Part shown: positions 18,294-27,139 of the stretch, in pieces
Layout: every line of letters begins with the position of its first letter
Position numbering within the stretch: position 1 is the first letter of the stretch
Source: Carboxylicivirga sediminis
Lineage (GTDB): Bacteria; Bacteroidota; Bacteroidia; Bacteroidales; Marinilabiliaceae
Direction of reading: 5' to 3'
Assembly: GCF_018156225.1 (NCBI RefSeq)
Contig: NZ_JAGTAR010000007.1
Location: 1 to 64,000, forward strand
DNA: 64,000 nt
Made by a program: the position numbers and the translations under genes
The notes under the pieces: model-generated
What the model saw: only the letters and a program-made list of their open reading frames with translations
The model's database searches: none
Told to the model about the DNA's origin: nothing

Positions 18294-18296
18294 TTT
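18235..18296. repeat. 62-bp direct repeat, relic copy
   Basis: Upstream copy of the hsdR 5' sequence also found at 14976-15037. The 15038-18234 interval between the copies holds only the PtuA/PtuB-like genes and short spacers. Confidence 0.8.
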
Positions 18297-18297
18297 A

Positions 18298-18798
18298 CTA
18301 ATTATCTTTAAATGAAATATCTATGTCTGTATTTATACTTTGCATCTGTTTCTTAAACTCCTTACTTCCATATTGTAAGAATTCATTTACTTCTATTTTA
18401 TCAATATTTGTTTCGAGAAGTTTTGCAATGCAAAGGCGGTGATTACCCTCAGCGATAAAATAGCTGTCGCCACATTTAATCAAAAGAATATTGTCTTGCT
18501 TATTGATATATTCGTTTGCAGAATTTGAATAAAATTGAGGTAAGCGATAAAATCTTTTTAAGTTTTCAAACATTTTTATCCAACTCCCTCCATAGTAATC
18601 GCAATGGGTAGAGCCTATTATTTTATCGGGATTAAAATCATACTCAAAATGAAAGTTTTGAGCATTAACAAACCCTTTCCCTTGAATAAAATCATCTAAT
18701 TCTAAAACTATATCGTTATGCCAGGAGCAATCTCTAAAATCAGGTTTAAAATGTTTTAAAACCTTTATTCTTTCCTCTAAACTATAATCCCTCTTCAT
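18298..18798 (-). CDS. Small ParB/Srx-fold protein
   Basis: The 166-residue protein has the signature of a ParB-like (ParB/sulfiredoxin) fold, GDSYFIAEGNHRLCIAKLL, in its second half; the GNHR block forms the nucleotide or phosphate-binding loop in this family. No helix-turn-helix is obvious, so it is not a classic partition protein. It overlaps the RloC-like gene by 17 bases and precedes the hsdR relic by 4. Position suggests an accessory or control partner of the anticodon-nuclease-like ATPase or of the restriction enzyme. The exact role is unknown. Confidence 0.65.
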   Translation of the reverse strand: MKRDYSLEERIKVLKHFKPDFRDCSWHNDIVLELDDFIQGKGFVNAQNFHFEYDFNPDKIIGSTHCDYYGGSWIKMFENLKRFYRLPQFYSNSANEYINKQDNILLIKCGDSYFIAEGNHRLCIAKLLETNIDKIEVNEFLQYGSKEFKKQMQSINTDIDISFKDN

Positions 18799-21460
18799 GA
18801 TTTAATCGGTTTTTTAACTCAGTTCCTGCATCAGTCAAACAATATTGCTTCTTTTTTCCTCGTTTTCGAGTCTCTTTGACAAGCCCATTCCCAATAGCAG
18901 GAGTCAAGTATTCATTCTGAAATATCTTATGATTACGAACACCTACAACATTTTTAAGCTCAAGAATAACACGATTACCATTAAACACTTTAACCAACTC
19001 TTTTTCGTGATTTGTAATTGTATTTACTACGGCACTATCACCATTAGTTGATTGCTGTGCAAAATCATCTGCCTCTTCTGTTTTTCCAATGCTTCTCAAT
19101 AAAGCTTCATATTGTTTTCTATCTGATTTAAGGCTATTAATTATTTTTTCAGCAGCTTTCTTCATCTCAGGAACTTCGACTACAGTACCTCCACGCTCAA
19201 AAACACCACTCAGGTGTGAGTATTCATTGTTTATCCTGTCGGTTAGAACAGCTGGAATATTCTCATCACCAAAGAACGTTTTCATTTTATCAGATTGTCC
19301 AGATGAATCAGGGTATTTGTAATACAAGAAGATTTCTAAAAATTTTCGAGCATTATTTCCGAAGTTGTAAAAAACGGTATAATTGCTATCGGTTACGTTA
19401 TCTATTTGTGAGCATTTATATATTTGGCTAAACAAGTAATTAAATTCTGTAACATATTCACGTAAGAATTCAGGCATTAATTTAAGCGTTGACTCATTGT
19501 CAATACGTTCTACAAGCAAATAGCGATATTTAGTTTTTGTTTCTTTTTTAGTTTCAGCTCCCGGTAGTCTTTTTAAGAACTTAAGAAACTCCAAATTATG
19601 AGTTGATATAAATAATTGCTCAAAATCTTCTTCACCAAATATTTGTGTGTTAATTAGTGTGTATATGAAAAATATATGATTGCTATCAAGACTAGAAATA
19701 GGGTCGTCAATCCAAATTATAGGTTTCTTAGTTTTTGTATCAACATCTTGAAGCTTTGCCATAAAATAGCAGAAAGCAATAAGGCTACACTCTCCTTCAC
19801 TAAGATGATGAGCTTTTTTATCCTCCCTGTGAATTTCAAAACGATACTTTTTATCGCCTGATTCACTATCGTTATATTCAACTGCTTTGAGTGTTAGGAA
19901 GTCATGTCCGAAAAAGTCATTCAAATATTCATTCACCTTATCAGCACCTTTGCTTTCATCTTTAAGTTCCTTTTGTTTTTCAGTGATTTGTGCTAAAATA
20001 TCGTCTATTTCAGATTGCTTTGACTTTTTCTTGTTTTCCTCAGTTTCTTCTTTTGTTTTGAGCGTTGCTATATTAGATATTTGGTCGTTGTAATTTATAT
20101 TTAACACAAAGTCATATACTTCTTTTAGTCGAAGATTTTTCTTCGCATCTTCCTGTTTAGTTGCTAATTGGTCTGAATAGTCATCTGATTTTTTCCTCAG
20201 TTCGTCAAAGCTTGTTCTTAGTTTTTCTAAATCCTCTATATGATTCTTAACTTCATCGAATATTTTTTCATTCAGTAAATCACTCTTCCTGTTATTTAAC
20301 TGTTCTTCAAGCAAATCAATAGAACTTATGTAATCTTCCTTTGTCGTTTTATATTCTTCTGACAGCTGTTCCAAATCCTTATGAAACTCAATATAAAAGT
20401 CATCTTTCTTTAATCCAGATGCACTACTAATTTGCTGTTTTTCGCTTGTTAGTTTAGACAATAGGTTATTAATATCCTTTTCCAAAATATTTGATTCTTC
20501 ATCGAAGTGTCTATCTAATTCACTCCATCTTTCGGCTGTAATCTCATTATTACAAAAGGCACATATTTTACGTTCTGCTTGATGTAGTTTTTTACCCTCA
20601 CTTACCCAACGATTTAAAACCGCATTTTTAACCAGTTCCTCAATTTTATCAGACTTGCCAATTTTTCGAGTTACTATTTCTTTAGTTAAATCAGAATAAG
20701 CCTTAAAGTTTAACTGAAGTTGGGGCAATCCTTTAATGGGGTCTTTCTTTTTCTCCGTAAGTATTTCTTCAGTTTCTTTCTTTTCTGTATCTGTTAAAGG
20801 TTTAAAATCATCTTTAAGAACTAGTTGTATTTCCTTTTCAAGCTTTCTAACCGAATAGTTTTGGTCTCCAAACTTTTCAGATTTGTATTTTATTCCCGAT
20901 TGCCTATCTAATGCCTTTGTTTTTATTTGATTATTAAGAGTGTCGGTGGCAGTTTTATGATTTGTTTTTGCTCCTTGGCAAAGGTCATTTAAACTTTTTA
21001 GTTCTTGATATAGCTTAGTCTCACCACCTTCCTCGTTCGAACCAAGCTTATCTTTTAAATCGTTTATTTCTTGTTCTATTATATTATTATCACCGCCAAG
21101 TATTGCAAATGGTTGGATACTCTCATCAGGATTAACAATAAATTTCAGATTATCCTTTATAAAGTCTTCATTAAATACACGAATAGTTTTATCATGGCTA
21201 CTAAAGTCACTATGAGTAACATCAGCATTATCTTTTACTTTAATATTTAGTTCAGGATTTTCATATTTGTCAGAAATACCACCTGTTTCCAATGCTCGTA
21301 CAACCCTTGACAGAGTTGTTTTTCCAGAGTAATTACGTCCATAAATGATATTTACCTTTTTGAAGTCAAAAACATTACTTTCTGCATCGACAACTGCGGT
21401 GTTCCAATCAAAATTTTTAAATACAGCTAGGTTCTTTATGGAAGTAATTCTTTCAATCAT
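18782..21460 (-). CDS. RloC/PrrC-like AAA ATPase, candidate anticodon nuclease, with C-terminal winged helix
   Basis: The 892-residue protein has Walker A GRNYSGKTT (41-49), two long coiled coils around a zinc-hook-like C300-A-F-C303, the signature LSEGE (553-557) and Walker B IIWIDDPISSLD (581-592). This matches the AAA_13 family that includes RloC and PrrC. Beyond the ATPase, R705, E709 and H749 (NNARKFLE, NNEYSH) have the Arg-x3-Glu...His order of the PrrC catalytic triad. A winged-helix-like tail (about 810-890) is added. It lies between hsdS and hsdR as prrC does in the EcoprrI locus, so it may cut tRNA when restriction is inhibited. The catalytic role is inferred. Confidence 0.78.
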   Translation of the reverse strand: MIERITSIKNLAVFKNFDWNTAVVDAESNVFDFKKVNIIYGRNYSGKTTLSRVVRALETGGISDKYENPELNIKVKDNADVTHSDFSSHDKTIRVFNEDFIKDNLKFIVNPDESIQPFAILGGDNNIIEQEINDLKDKLGSNEEGGETKLYQELKSLNDLCQGAKTNHKTATDTLNNQIKTKALDRQSGIKYKSEKFGDQNYSVRKLEKEIQLVLKDDFKPLTDTEKKETEEILTEKKKDPIKGLPQLQLNFKAYSDLTKEIVTRKIGKSDKIEELVKNAVLNRWVSEGKKLHQAERKICAFCNNEITAERWSELDRHFDEESNILEKDINNLLSKLTSEKQQISSASGLKKDDFYIEFHKDLEQLSEEYKTTKEDYISSIDLLEEQLNNRKSDLLNEKIFDEVKNHIEDLEKLRTSFDELRKKSDDYSDQLATKQEDAKKNLRLKEVYDFVLNINYNDQISNIATLKTKEETEENKKKSKQSEIDDILAQITEKQKELKDESKGADKVNEYLNDFFGHDFLTLKAVEYNDSESGDKKYRFEIHREDKKAHHLSEGECSLIAFCYFMAKLQDVDTKTKKPIIWIDDPISSLDSNHIFFIYTLINTQIFGEEDFEQLFISTHNLEFLKFLKRLPGAETKKETKTKYRYLLVERIDNESTLKLMPEFLREYVTEFNYLFSQIYKCSQIDNVTDSNYTVFYNFGNNARKFLEIFLYYKYPDSSGQSDKMKTFFGDENIPAVLTDRINNEYSHLSGVFERGGTVVEVPEMKKAAEKIINSLKSDRKQYEALLRSIGKTEEADDFAQQSTNGDSAVVNTITNHEKELVKVFNGNRVILELKNVVGVRNHKIFQNEYLTPAIGNGLVKETRKRGKKKQYCLTDAGTELKNRLNHEEGL

Positions 21461-21472
21461 ATCGAATAGGCT

Positions 21473-22723
21473 TTAGTTTTCTATGGTTGCTATTTTGGAA
21501 AGAAGCAAATTTTTCAGTTGTGATAGATTTTGATTTTCTTGGTTCTTATATTCAATTAGTTTTGAAATTCCCATTGTAGTCTTATTAAATATTGATTCCC
21601 ATCCTCTTGGCGGAATTAGAATGCATATTTTTTTTAGTTCAGACAGCTTTATTCCTGAAACAGTTGTTCCTGATGAGCGTCCTTCCAAATCTCTTTTGGC
21701 TAGAGGTGTATTAAGCCACAAATACAAAAACCAACCTGAGATTTTTTCTTTTTTTGTTCTCAATGCAAAGAGCCTTTGACTTAATGCATATTCCGAATTA
21801 ATTGCTAAATAATATGTTTCCCCTAATGGTGCTTCAGATGTCAATAATACATCATCAACTTCAAGTTTTGGGTTCATCCATTCATCAAAATCTATATTGT
21901 TTACGTATGGAATTGTATCATACTTTACTATCTTTCCATTACTAATGTTCATTGCTGAAATAACTGGATACTTATATTCCTTACTAAATTGCTGCAAATC
22001 CATAAGTGATTTACTTTTTCCTCGTTTTGAAATGAAACATTCAATAACTTCATCTAAAGCACTAATTCCACACCCCTCCGGAATCTCCTTCTCCAACTCC
22101 TCATTCCAAACCATTTTACCGCCTGAACTCTTATAAGGCTTTCCTTTCTCATTTGGAAACTCAAAATCAACAAACCATTGCTTGTAAATAGCTTGTGCAG
22201 TTTCTTCTAATTTTTGAATAAGCTGATTGTTTAATGCAATTCGGTTCTTTATTGTGTTGTATTCTTTTACAATTTCGTTTTGCTTGTCAGGAGAGGGTAA
22301 TGGGAATTTCATATTGCAGAAATCTTCCCATTCTAAACTACCGCGAACTCCACCTACAGCATGAAAACAAGCTTCACGGTCAAACTCTGCACGAGAAAAC
22401 CACATCATCAAATAGTCTGGTAAAAGCTCTTTTTCATTTTTAACCTCAAATAGCGGATAGGCTTGTGAAATAATAGCTTCTTCATAATCTTGCAATAAAG
22501 CTACTGGCATTTTCTTGTCTCGCCTTACTTGCATTGTGCTACATGCAAACTGATTTTTGCGTATTATTTTATAGTTACGCATATCTGTTCCAACCGTGTT
22601 GGCAACCGATGGGATAAACTGTTTATTGATGGTTAGCCCTAAAAGGGTATCAATTGCTAAATCTTTGTTACGCTCATCGACAAGTCGTATGTAATCTCCA
22701 ATAGGTTTATAGTTCGATTGCAT
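21473..22723 (-). CDS. hsdS: Type I restriction enzyme specificity subunit (HsdS)
   Basis: The 416-residue protein has two target-recognition regions and two conserved helical regions. The central helical region is visible as LPSPDKQNEIVKEYNTIKNR with the following NQLIQKLEETAQAIYKQWF, and the C-terminal one ends LSQLKNLLLSKIATIEN. It sets the DNA target for methylation and cutting. It overlaps hsdM by 17 bases and is followed 12 bases later by the RloC-like gene. The bipartite target cannot be read from sequence. Confidence 0.92.
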   Translation of the reverse strand: MQSNYKPIGDYIRLVDERNKDLAIDTLLGLTINKQFIPSVANTVGTDMRNYKIIRKNQFACSTMQVRRDKKMPVALLQDYEEAIISQAYPLFEVKNEKELLPDYLMMWFSRAEFDREACFHAVGGVRGSLEWEDFCNMKFPLPSPDKQNEIVKEYNTIKNRIALNNQLIQKLEETAQAIYKQWFVDFEFPNEKGKPYKSSGGKMVWNEELEKEIPEGCGISALDEVIECFISKRGKSKSLMDLQQFSKEYKYPVISAMNISNGKIVKYDTIPYVNNIDFDEWMNPKLEVDDVLLTSEAPLGETYYLAINSEYALSQRLFALRTKKEKISGWFLYLWLNTPLAKRDLEGRSSGTTVSGIKLSELKKICILIPPRGWESIFNKTTMGISKLIEYKNQENQNLSQLKNLLLSKIATIEN

Positions 22724-24275
22724 ACCCTAACTCTTTAAAAACATTTAATAAATCCTTTTTTGATTGTTCTTCAGCTTTCAATAAGTCAGTAAACTCAGAC
22801 TGCAAAGCTTTCATTTTATCATTAAAGTCGATGTTCTCATCTCTGTTTACAAACTCTATATATTTACTTGGAACAAGAGAGAAGTCTTTCTTTTGAATTT
22901 CTTCAAATGAGGCAGAATAGCAATATTCAGGAGTATTTTCATATCCTTTATCAGTCTGTTGCCACTTGTGGTATGTGTTTGCTATTTCTGCAATATGGTC
23001 AGCATTGAATTGAGTGAACTTCTTTTCAAAGGGTTCACCCATTTGTCGTAAATCTAAAAACAAGACTTCCTTTTCTCGATTACGGTAGTGCCTTGTTTCA
23101 TCACCTACTTGCTTGGTTTGTTCTTTTTTGTTCTTATTAAGAATCCAAACAGTTACACTAATGTTAGTTGTATAGAACATATCCTGGGGAAGTATTAAAA
23201 TTGCTTCCACTAAATTGTTCTCAATTAGTTTTCGCCTAATTTTATGCTCATCACCGCCACCGCTTAATGCTCCATTTGCCAAAACAAATCCGGCAGTTCC
23301 ATCTTCTGAAAGTTTAGAAGCCATATTTAAAATCCAACCATAATTGGCATTGCTTTTAGGCGGAACATCGTAACCACGCCAACGAGGGTCATCGTTTAAT
23401 TCATTTTCCGCTCTCCAATCTTTTTGGTTGAAAGGAGGATTAGCCATGATATAATCGGCTTTCAGGTCGGGGTGTTGGTCGTTGTGGAAAGTATCGGCAG
23501 CACGTTCTCCCAAATTACCGGAAATACCACGAATAGCCAGGTTCATTTTGGCTAGTTTGTAGGTGGTGTTGGTGTATTCCTGCCCATAAATGGAAATCTC
23601 CTTTTTGTTTCCATGATGGCTCTCAATAAACTTAATGGATTGAACAAACATACCACCTGAACCACAAGCAGGGTCGTAGATTATTCCTCTGTATGGCTCA
23701 ATCATTTCTGCAATCAGGTTTACAATACTCTTTGGAGTGTAGAATTCTCCTTTTCCTTTTCCTTCTGCCAAAGCAAATTTTGAAAGGAAGTATTCATACA
23801 CACGTCCTACAATATCCTGCTGTTTGTCCTTTAAGGTGTCAATATCGTTAATGGTATCAAGCAGGGAACTAAGCTTTGTAATATCCAAGCCTAATCGAGA
23901 GAAGTAATTGTCAGGCAAAGCACCTTTTAGGGCTTTGTTGTTCTTCTCGATATTGTGTAGAGCTGTATCAATCTTTAAAGCAATATCGTTTTGCTTTGAG
24001 TTTTTAATGATATATGACCATCGGGAAACCTCGTCCAGATAAAACACGTTAGACATGCCATAAAAATCGGGCATGTCTATATATTTTTCTTTTCCTTCGT
24101 CTATCAGCTTTTTACGGTGTTCCTCAAACTTATCGCTTGCAAATTTTAGGAATATCAATCCTAATACTACATGTTTGTACTCGGCTGGCTCAACACTACC
24201 TCTGAGCTTGTTTGCCGAATCCCATAACGACTCTTCGATGCTTTTCTCTTTGCCGTTTCCGTTCTTTTTAGCCAT
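22707..24275 (-). CDS. hsdM: Type I restriction enzyme adenine methyltransferase (HsdM)
   Basis: The 522-residue protein has an N-terminal HsdM helical domain (SLWDSANKLRGSVEPAEYKH), the SAM-binding motif DPACGSGGMF near 200-210 and the N6-adenine catalytic motif NPPF near 275-280. It methylates the target set by HsdS and forms the core of the restriction complex with HsdR. It begins 17 bases after the rmuC stop and overlaps hsdS. Confidence 0.95.
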   Translation of the reverse strand: MAKKNGNGKEKSIEESLWDSANKLRGSVEPAEYKHVVLGLIFLKFASDKFEEHRKKLIDEGKEKYIDMPDFYGMSNVFYLDEVSRWSYIIKNSKQNDIALKIDTALHNIEKNNKALKGALPDNYFSRLGLDITKLSSLLDTINDIDTLKDKQQDIVGRVYEYFLSKFALAEGKGKGEFYTPKSIVNLIAEMIEPYRGIIYDPACGSGGMFVQSIKFIESHHGNKKEISIYGQEYTNTTYKLAKMNLAIRGISGNLGERAADTFHNDQHPDLKADYIMANPPFNQKDWRAENELNDDPRWRGYDVPPKSNANYGWILNMASKLSEDGTAGFVLANGALSGGGDEHKIRRKLIENNLVEAILILPQDMFYTTNISVTVWILNKNKKEQTKQVGDETRHYRNREKEVLFLDLRQMGEPFEKKFTQFNADHIAEIANTYHKWQQTDKGYENTPEYCYSASFEEIQKKDFSLVPSKYIEFVNRDENIDFNDKMKALQSEFTDLLKAEEQSKKDLLNVFKELGYAIEL

Positions 24276-24292
24276 ATAAATATTTAAAGTCT

Positions 24293-25618
24293 TTAATCTT
24301 CTGTTTCTAATTCAATTGCTTCACCCAATACTGCGGTTGCTTCTGCTGATGGCAGTTCTTCAACCGTTTTTAATTTTGATAACATTACATTAGTTCGGGT
24401 AGTCACTAATTTTTCAATTTCACCGTCTGCCTGTCTGATTTTTTCCTGTGCTTTTTTCAATACAGTTCCAAACTCACCAAATTGCTTTTTAACCGCACCA
24501 AGAATTTGCCATACTTCGCTACTTCTTTTCTGAATAGCCAGGGTTTTGAATCCCATTTGAAGGCTGTTCAACATTGCTGCCAATGTGGTAGGACCAGTTA
24601 TAATGATTTTAAATTCACGTTGTAATAATGCCACTAAATCAGGCTGGCGAACTATCTCTGCATATAAACCTTCAATTGGTAAAAACATGATGCCAAAATC
24701 AGTTGTATGAGGTGGGTCAAGGTATTTGTCGCTTATATCTTTGGCAAACTTCTTAATAGATTGGATTAAAGCTTTGTTGGCTTTGTCAATGCCATCAATG
24801 TCACCTTCATCATAAGCAGTCTGTAAACGAATGTAATCCTCTTGTGGGAATTTGGCATCAATAGGTAGGAATACTTCTTTACCAAAATCATCTTTACCCG
24901 GAAGTTTGATTGCAAATTCCACATGGTCATTTGAGCCCTGCTTTGTTTTTACATTTGCCTCATATTGCTCTGGAGCCATAATTTGCTCCAAGATATTTCC
25001 AAGTTGTATTTCACCTAAAACACCACGAGTTTTAACATTGCTTAAAACCTTTTTCAAATCACCAACACCGTTAGCCAGGTTCTGCATCTCGCCAAGTCCT
25101 TTCTGTACGGCTTCTAAACGCTCACTTACAATTTTAAAGGACTGACCAAGGCGTTCTTCAAGAGTTTTGTGTAGTTTCTCATCAACAGTCTCGCGCACTT
25201 TCTCCAACTTCAATTCAGTTGTCTTAACCAATTCATCTTGCTTGGTTGCCATTGCATCGAATTTCTGCTTTTGGAGGTCGTTGAAATCCTTCACATTTTT
25301 GGAGAATGTATCACTAAAGTCTTTTAACGAACGTGTAAGTTCTTCACGATTTTCTTTACCGTTCTTATTTAGACCATCGCTTATTACAGTAAGTTTTTCT
25401 TCAAGCTTTTGTGTAAGCTTATCCAAACCATTCGATAATTCCTCTCTGTTTTCTTTTAAAGAAACCGATAATTCCGAACGGTTATCTTTTAATTCTCTTT
25501 GCAATAATTGTTGTACCGCCTCAATAACAGGATTAACGTTGTTTTCCTTCTTTCTAAACACTAATATGGCCAATAAAACCAGGCATAGAGCTGAAATAAT
25601 GATTGCAATAATTTCCAT
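24293..25618 (-). CDS. rmuC: RmuC-like DNA recombination protein
   Basis: From the preferred ATG the 441-residue protein starts with a membrane helix (MEIIAIIISALCLVLLAILVF). A long coiled coil (about 40-190) follows, then the RmuC nuclease-like core (GVLGEIQLGNILEQ, LPIDAKFPQEDY, FLPIEGLYAE). RmuC limits DNA rearrangement in E. coli, and homologues often travel with type I restriction genes. An earlier ATG at 25672 is in frame but lies upstream of a good promoter -7 box at 25638-25645, so 25618 is preferred. It is the first gene of the defence run, 17 bases before hsdM. Confidence 0.85.
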   Translation of the reverse strand: MEIIAIIISALCLVLLAILVFRKKENNVNPVIEAVQQLLQRELKDNRSELSVSLKENREELSNGLDKLTQKLEEKLTVISDGLNKNGKENREELTRSLKDFSDTFSKNVKDFNDLQKQKFDAMATKQDELVKTTELKLEKVRETVDEKLHKTLEERLGQSFKIVSERLEAVQKGLGEMQNLANGVGDLKKVLSNVKTRGVLGEIQLGNILEQIMAPEQYEANVKTKQGSNDHVEFAIKLPGKDDFGKEVFLPIDAKFPQEDYIRLQTAYDEGDIDGIDKANKALIQSIKKFAKDISDKYLDPPHTTDFGIMFLPIEGLYAEIVRQPDLVALLQREFKIIITGPTTLAAMLNSLQMGFKTLAIQKRSSEVWQILGAVKKQFGEFGTVLKKAQEKIRQADGEIEKLVTTRTNVMLSKLKTVEELPSAEATAVLGEAIELETED

Positions 25619-25622
25619 ATAA

Positions 25623-25673
25623 TTTGTCATTTTTTGACAAAGGTAGAATGTCGCATTGTCAAGTAATGTCAAA
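25623..25673 (-). promoter_or_regulatory. Candidate promoter and operator of the defence run
   Basis: On the minus strand TACCTTTG (25645-25638) fits the Bacteroidota -7 consensus TAnnTTTG. A TTTG at 25673-25670 is a possible -33 element, though the 24-base spacing is long. A perfect 7-bp inverted repeat, TTTGTCA/TGACAAA (25623-25629 and 25635-25641), overlaps the -7 box, and further TGTC(A) half-sites follow at about 25649-25671. This looks like a repressor site; the WYL regulator is a candidate binder. Confidence 0.5.
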
Positions 25674-25832
25674 TTTAGAAAAATATCTCATTAAACAGTA
25701 ACTAAAAGGTAAATCATATGCTTAAACTAAGTTTAACATGATAATTGTAACCCTAATGTGCATATCTTGTATTTATGGGATTCGTTGCATTGGAGTATAT
25801 TTGAAAAGTCATTAGACTTAAACTTTTGATGC

Positions 25833-25861
25833 AAAAAATCCCAGTATTACTACCGGGATTT
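25833..25861 (-). terminator. Rho-independent terminator after the zinc-finger protein gene
   Basis: On the minus strand a 7-bp stem (AAATCCC/GGGATTT) ends in a short run of Ts. It lies directly downstream of the gene ending at 25871 and separates it from the rmuC promoter. Confidence 0.7.
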
Positions 25862-25870
25862 GTCAAGACT

Positions 25871-26599
25871 CTATGAAACTAAAACCCGTTCCAAGCGCAG
25901 GATTCGGGTTTGATAAAATGCAATTTGCTGTTGTATTTCCTTTAATTTGTCATTATTGCGCTTAATCGATAGTTCCATATTTTCTATCGCTTGCTTTATA
26001 GTATTCACTTGACCGTCATAAACAATAATCTGATTGTTTAATTTGCTCCGGTATTCTGCAATCAGAGCACGAATATTTGCATTAGAAGGAAAGGAGAGGA
26101 CATCCTCAGAGAGCAATTTGGTTTTGGCAAATTTGTCGTTCTGTTTTTTAGCGGATAAATATTCACCGTTTAAAAACTGATTGTATAGGTTAGTGTCGGT
26201 TTGCTGTAACATAAACCTTAGCTTACCCATCCTTTTTACATCAATATCGAGAATTTGCGCTTTTAGTTCGTTTATTTCCTCAATTTTGTGCTGGTTTTGC
26301 GCATTTATAGTGCTTGTTGCAGAGTGTAGTTGTTCAAGTTGATGTTCGCATTTCTTGATAATTTCAAGAATATCATCGACAGAAATGGTTCCTTCTATGA
26401 GAATTTGCGCATTTTCAACACTCTTATCTGTGAGATTATTCGTTGAATTATCCAGTCCAGTATCTGGTGAAACGGTGAAATTATCCTTCCTTTTTCTCAT
26501 TTGATAATTAGCTTTTGCCCGACATTTTTCAGAGCAATATTGTGCATCCGAACGTTTCGCTTCGAACTCAGATGCGCATAAAATGCATGTTCTTGTCAT
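25871..26599 (-). CDS. Zinc-finger coiled-coil protein of the island
   Basis: The 242-residue protein begins with a treble-clef-like zinc motif (CILC near residues 5-8, YCSEKCR near 21-27), as in short DNA- or protein-binding fingers of mobile elements. The rest is polar and then a long coiled coil (about 80-240) with heptads to the end. I cannot assign a function. It has its own terminator and a strong hairpin upstream, so it is probably transcribed apart from the defence run. Similar layouts occur beside replication or excision genes in Bacteroidota elements, which fits its place next to the DnaD-like gene. Confidence 0.65.
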   Translation of the reverse strand: MTRTCILCASEFEAKRSDAQYCSEKCRAKANYQMRKRKDNFTVSPDTGLDNSTNNLTDKSVENAQILIEGTISVDDILEIIKKCEHQLEQLHSATSTINAQNQHKIEEINELKAQILDIDVKRMGKLRFMLQQTDTNLYNQFLNGEYLSAKKQNDKFAKTKLLSEDVLSFPSNANIRALIAEYRSKLNNQIIVYDGQVNTIKQAIENMELSIKRNNDKLKEIQQQIAFYQTRILRLERVLVS

Positions 26600-26621
26600 C
26601 TTTAAAATACTGAGTTGATGG

Positions 26622-26647
26622 CAAAGCCAGGCAAACGCCTGGCTTTG
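26622..26647. terminator. Strong 11-bp hairpin between two island genes
   Basis: CAAAGCCAGGC, loop AAAC, GCCTGGCTTTG form a perfect stem just past the stop of the gene ending at 26651 (minus strand). No clear T-run follows on the minus strand; on the plus strand it is followed by CTTTTAA. It probably ends or stabilises the upstream transcript. Confidence 0.55.
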
Positions 26648-26650
26648 CTT

Positions 26651-27139
26651 TTAATTCGTAATACATTGATTATCTCGCTTTCTAATGAAGCGAGATATTT
26701 TTTCATTCTTATAAATAATGTCACCTCTTTCTTTCATATAGAGTCTTGCCCATTCACCAATCGTCATAATATCCATTTGACCATAGAATTGGCCATATTT
26801 ACCAGAGCTAAATTTTCTAATCATATCAGCAAGTTCGGAAATTGTTATTCCATTACATCGCATTAGAATATTTAAAGCGCAAGTACTTAGTTGTATATTA
26901 TTTAATTTTGCATCTTCTTTAATGTTTAGTAAATCGCAAAAGTTAATTAGATAGGCAATTACAAAGTTTTTTGCGACACCTTTCCCATATATTTTGTCAA
27001 TTTCGCATAATCTAATGGCGGAAGAATATATTAACTCTTCTTGTGGTAAGTGACCTTTATGCTCAATTATGTGACTATAGTTGGCAGCCATAAAAAATTC
27101 TGTAATCGTTGGGAATTTCTGCTTATAAAAGTCTATCAT
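26651..27139 (-). CDS. Unknown island protein following the DnaD-like gene
   Basis: The product is about 162 residues from the ATG at 27139 (MIDFYKQKFPT), which overlaps the DnaD-like stop by 17 bases. An in-frame ATG at 27250 would give 199 residues but a 128-base overlap, so the shorter form is preferred. The protein is mostly helical, with IIEHKGHLPQEELIYSS and a possible small helix-turn-helix-like segment near the end (NGITISELADMIRKFSSGKYGQ). No family is recognised. Coupling suggests it works with the replication-type protein upstream. Confidence 0.6.
   Translation of the reverse strand: MIDFYKQKFPTITEFFMAANYSHIIEHKGHLPQEELIYSSAIRLCEIDKIYGKGVAKNFVIAYLINFCDLLNIKEDAKLNNIQLSTCALNILMRCNGITISELADMIRKFSSGKYGQFYGQMDIMTIGEWARLYMKERGDIIYKNEKISRFIRKRDNQCITN

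Noticed and set aside
25167-25622. Plus-strand open frame of 151 codons inside rmuC
   Set aside because: Its Phe/Ser-rich sequence is the antisense of the RmuC coiled coil.
1605-25672. BREX or DISARM system suggested by the WYL regulator, methylase and helicases
   Set aside because: No PglZ, BrxL, BrxC, DrmA/B or DUF1998-type protein is present; the methylase is a plain type I HsdM.
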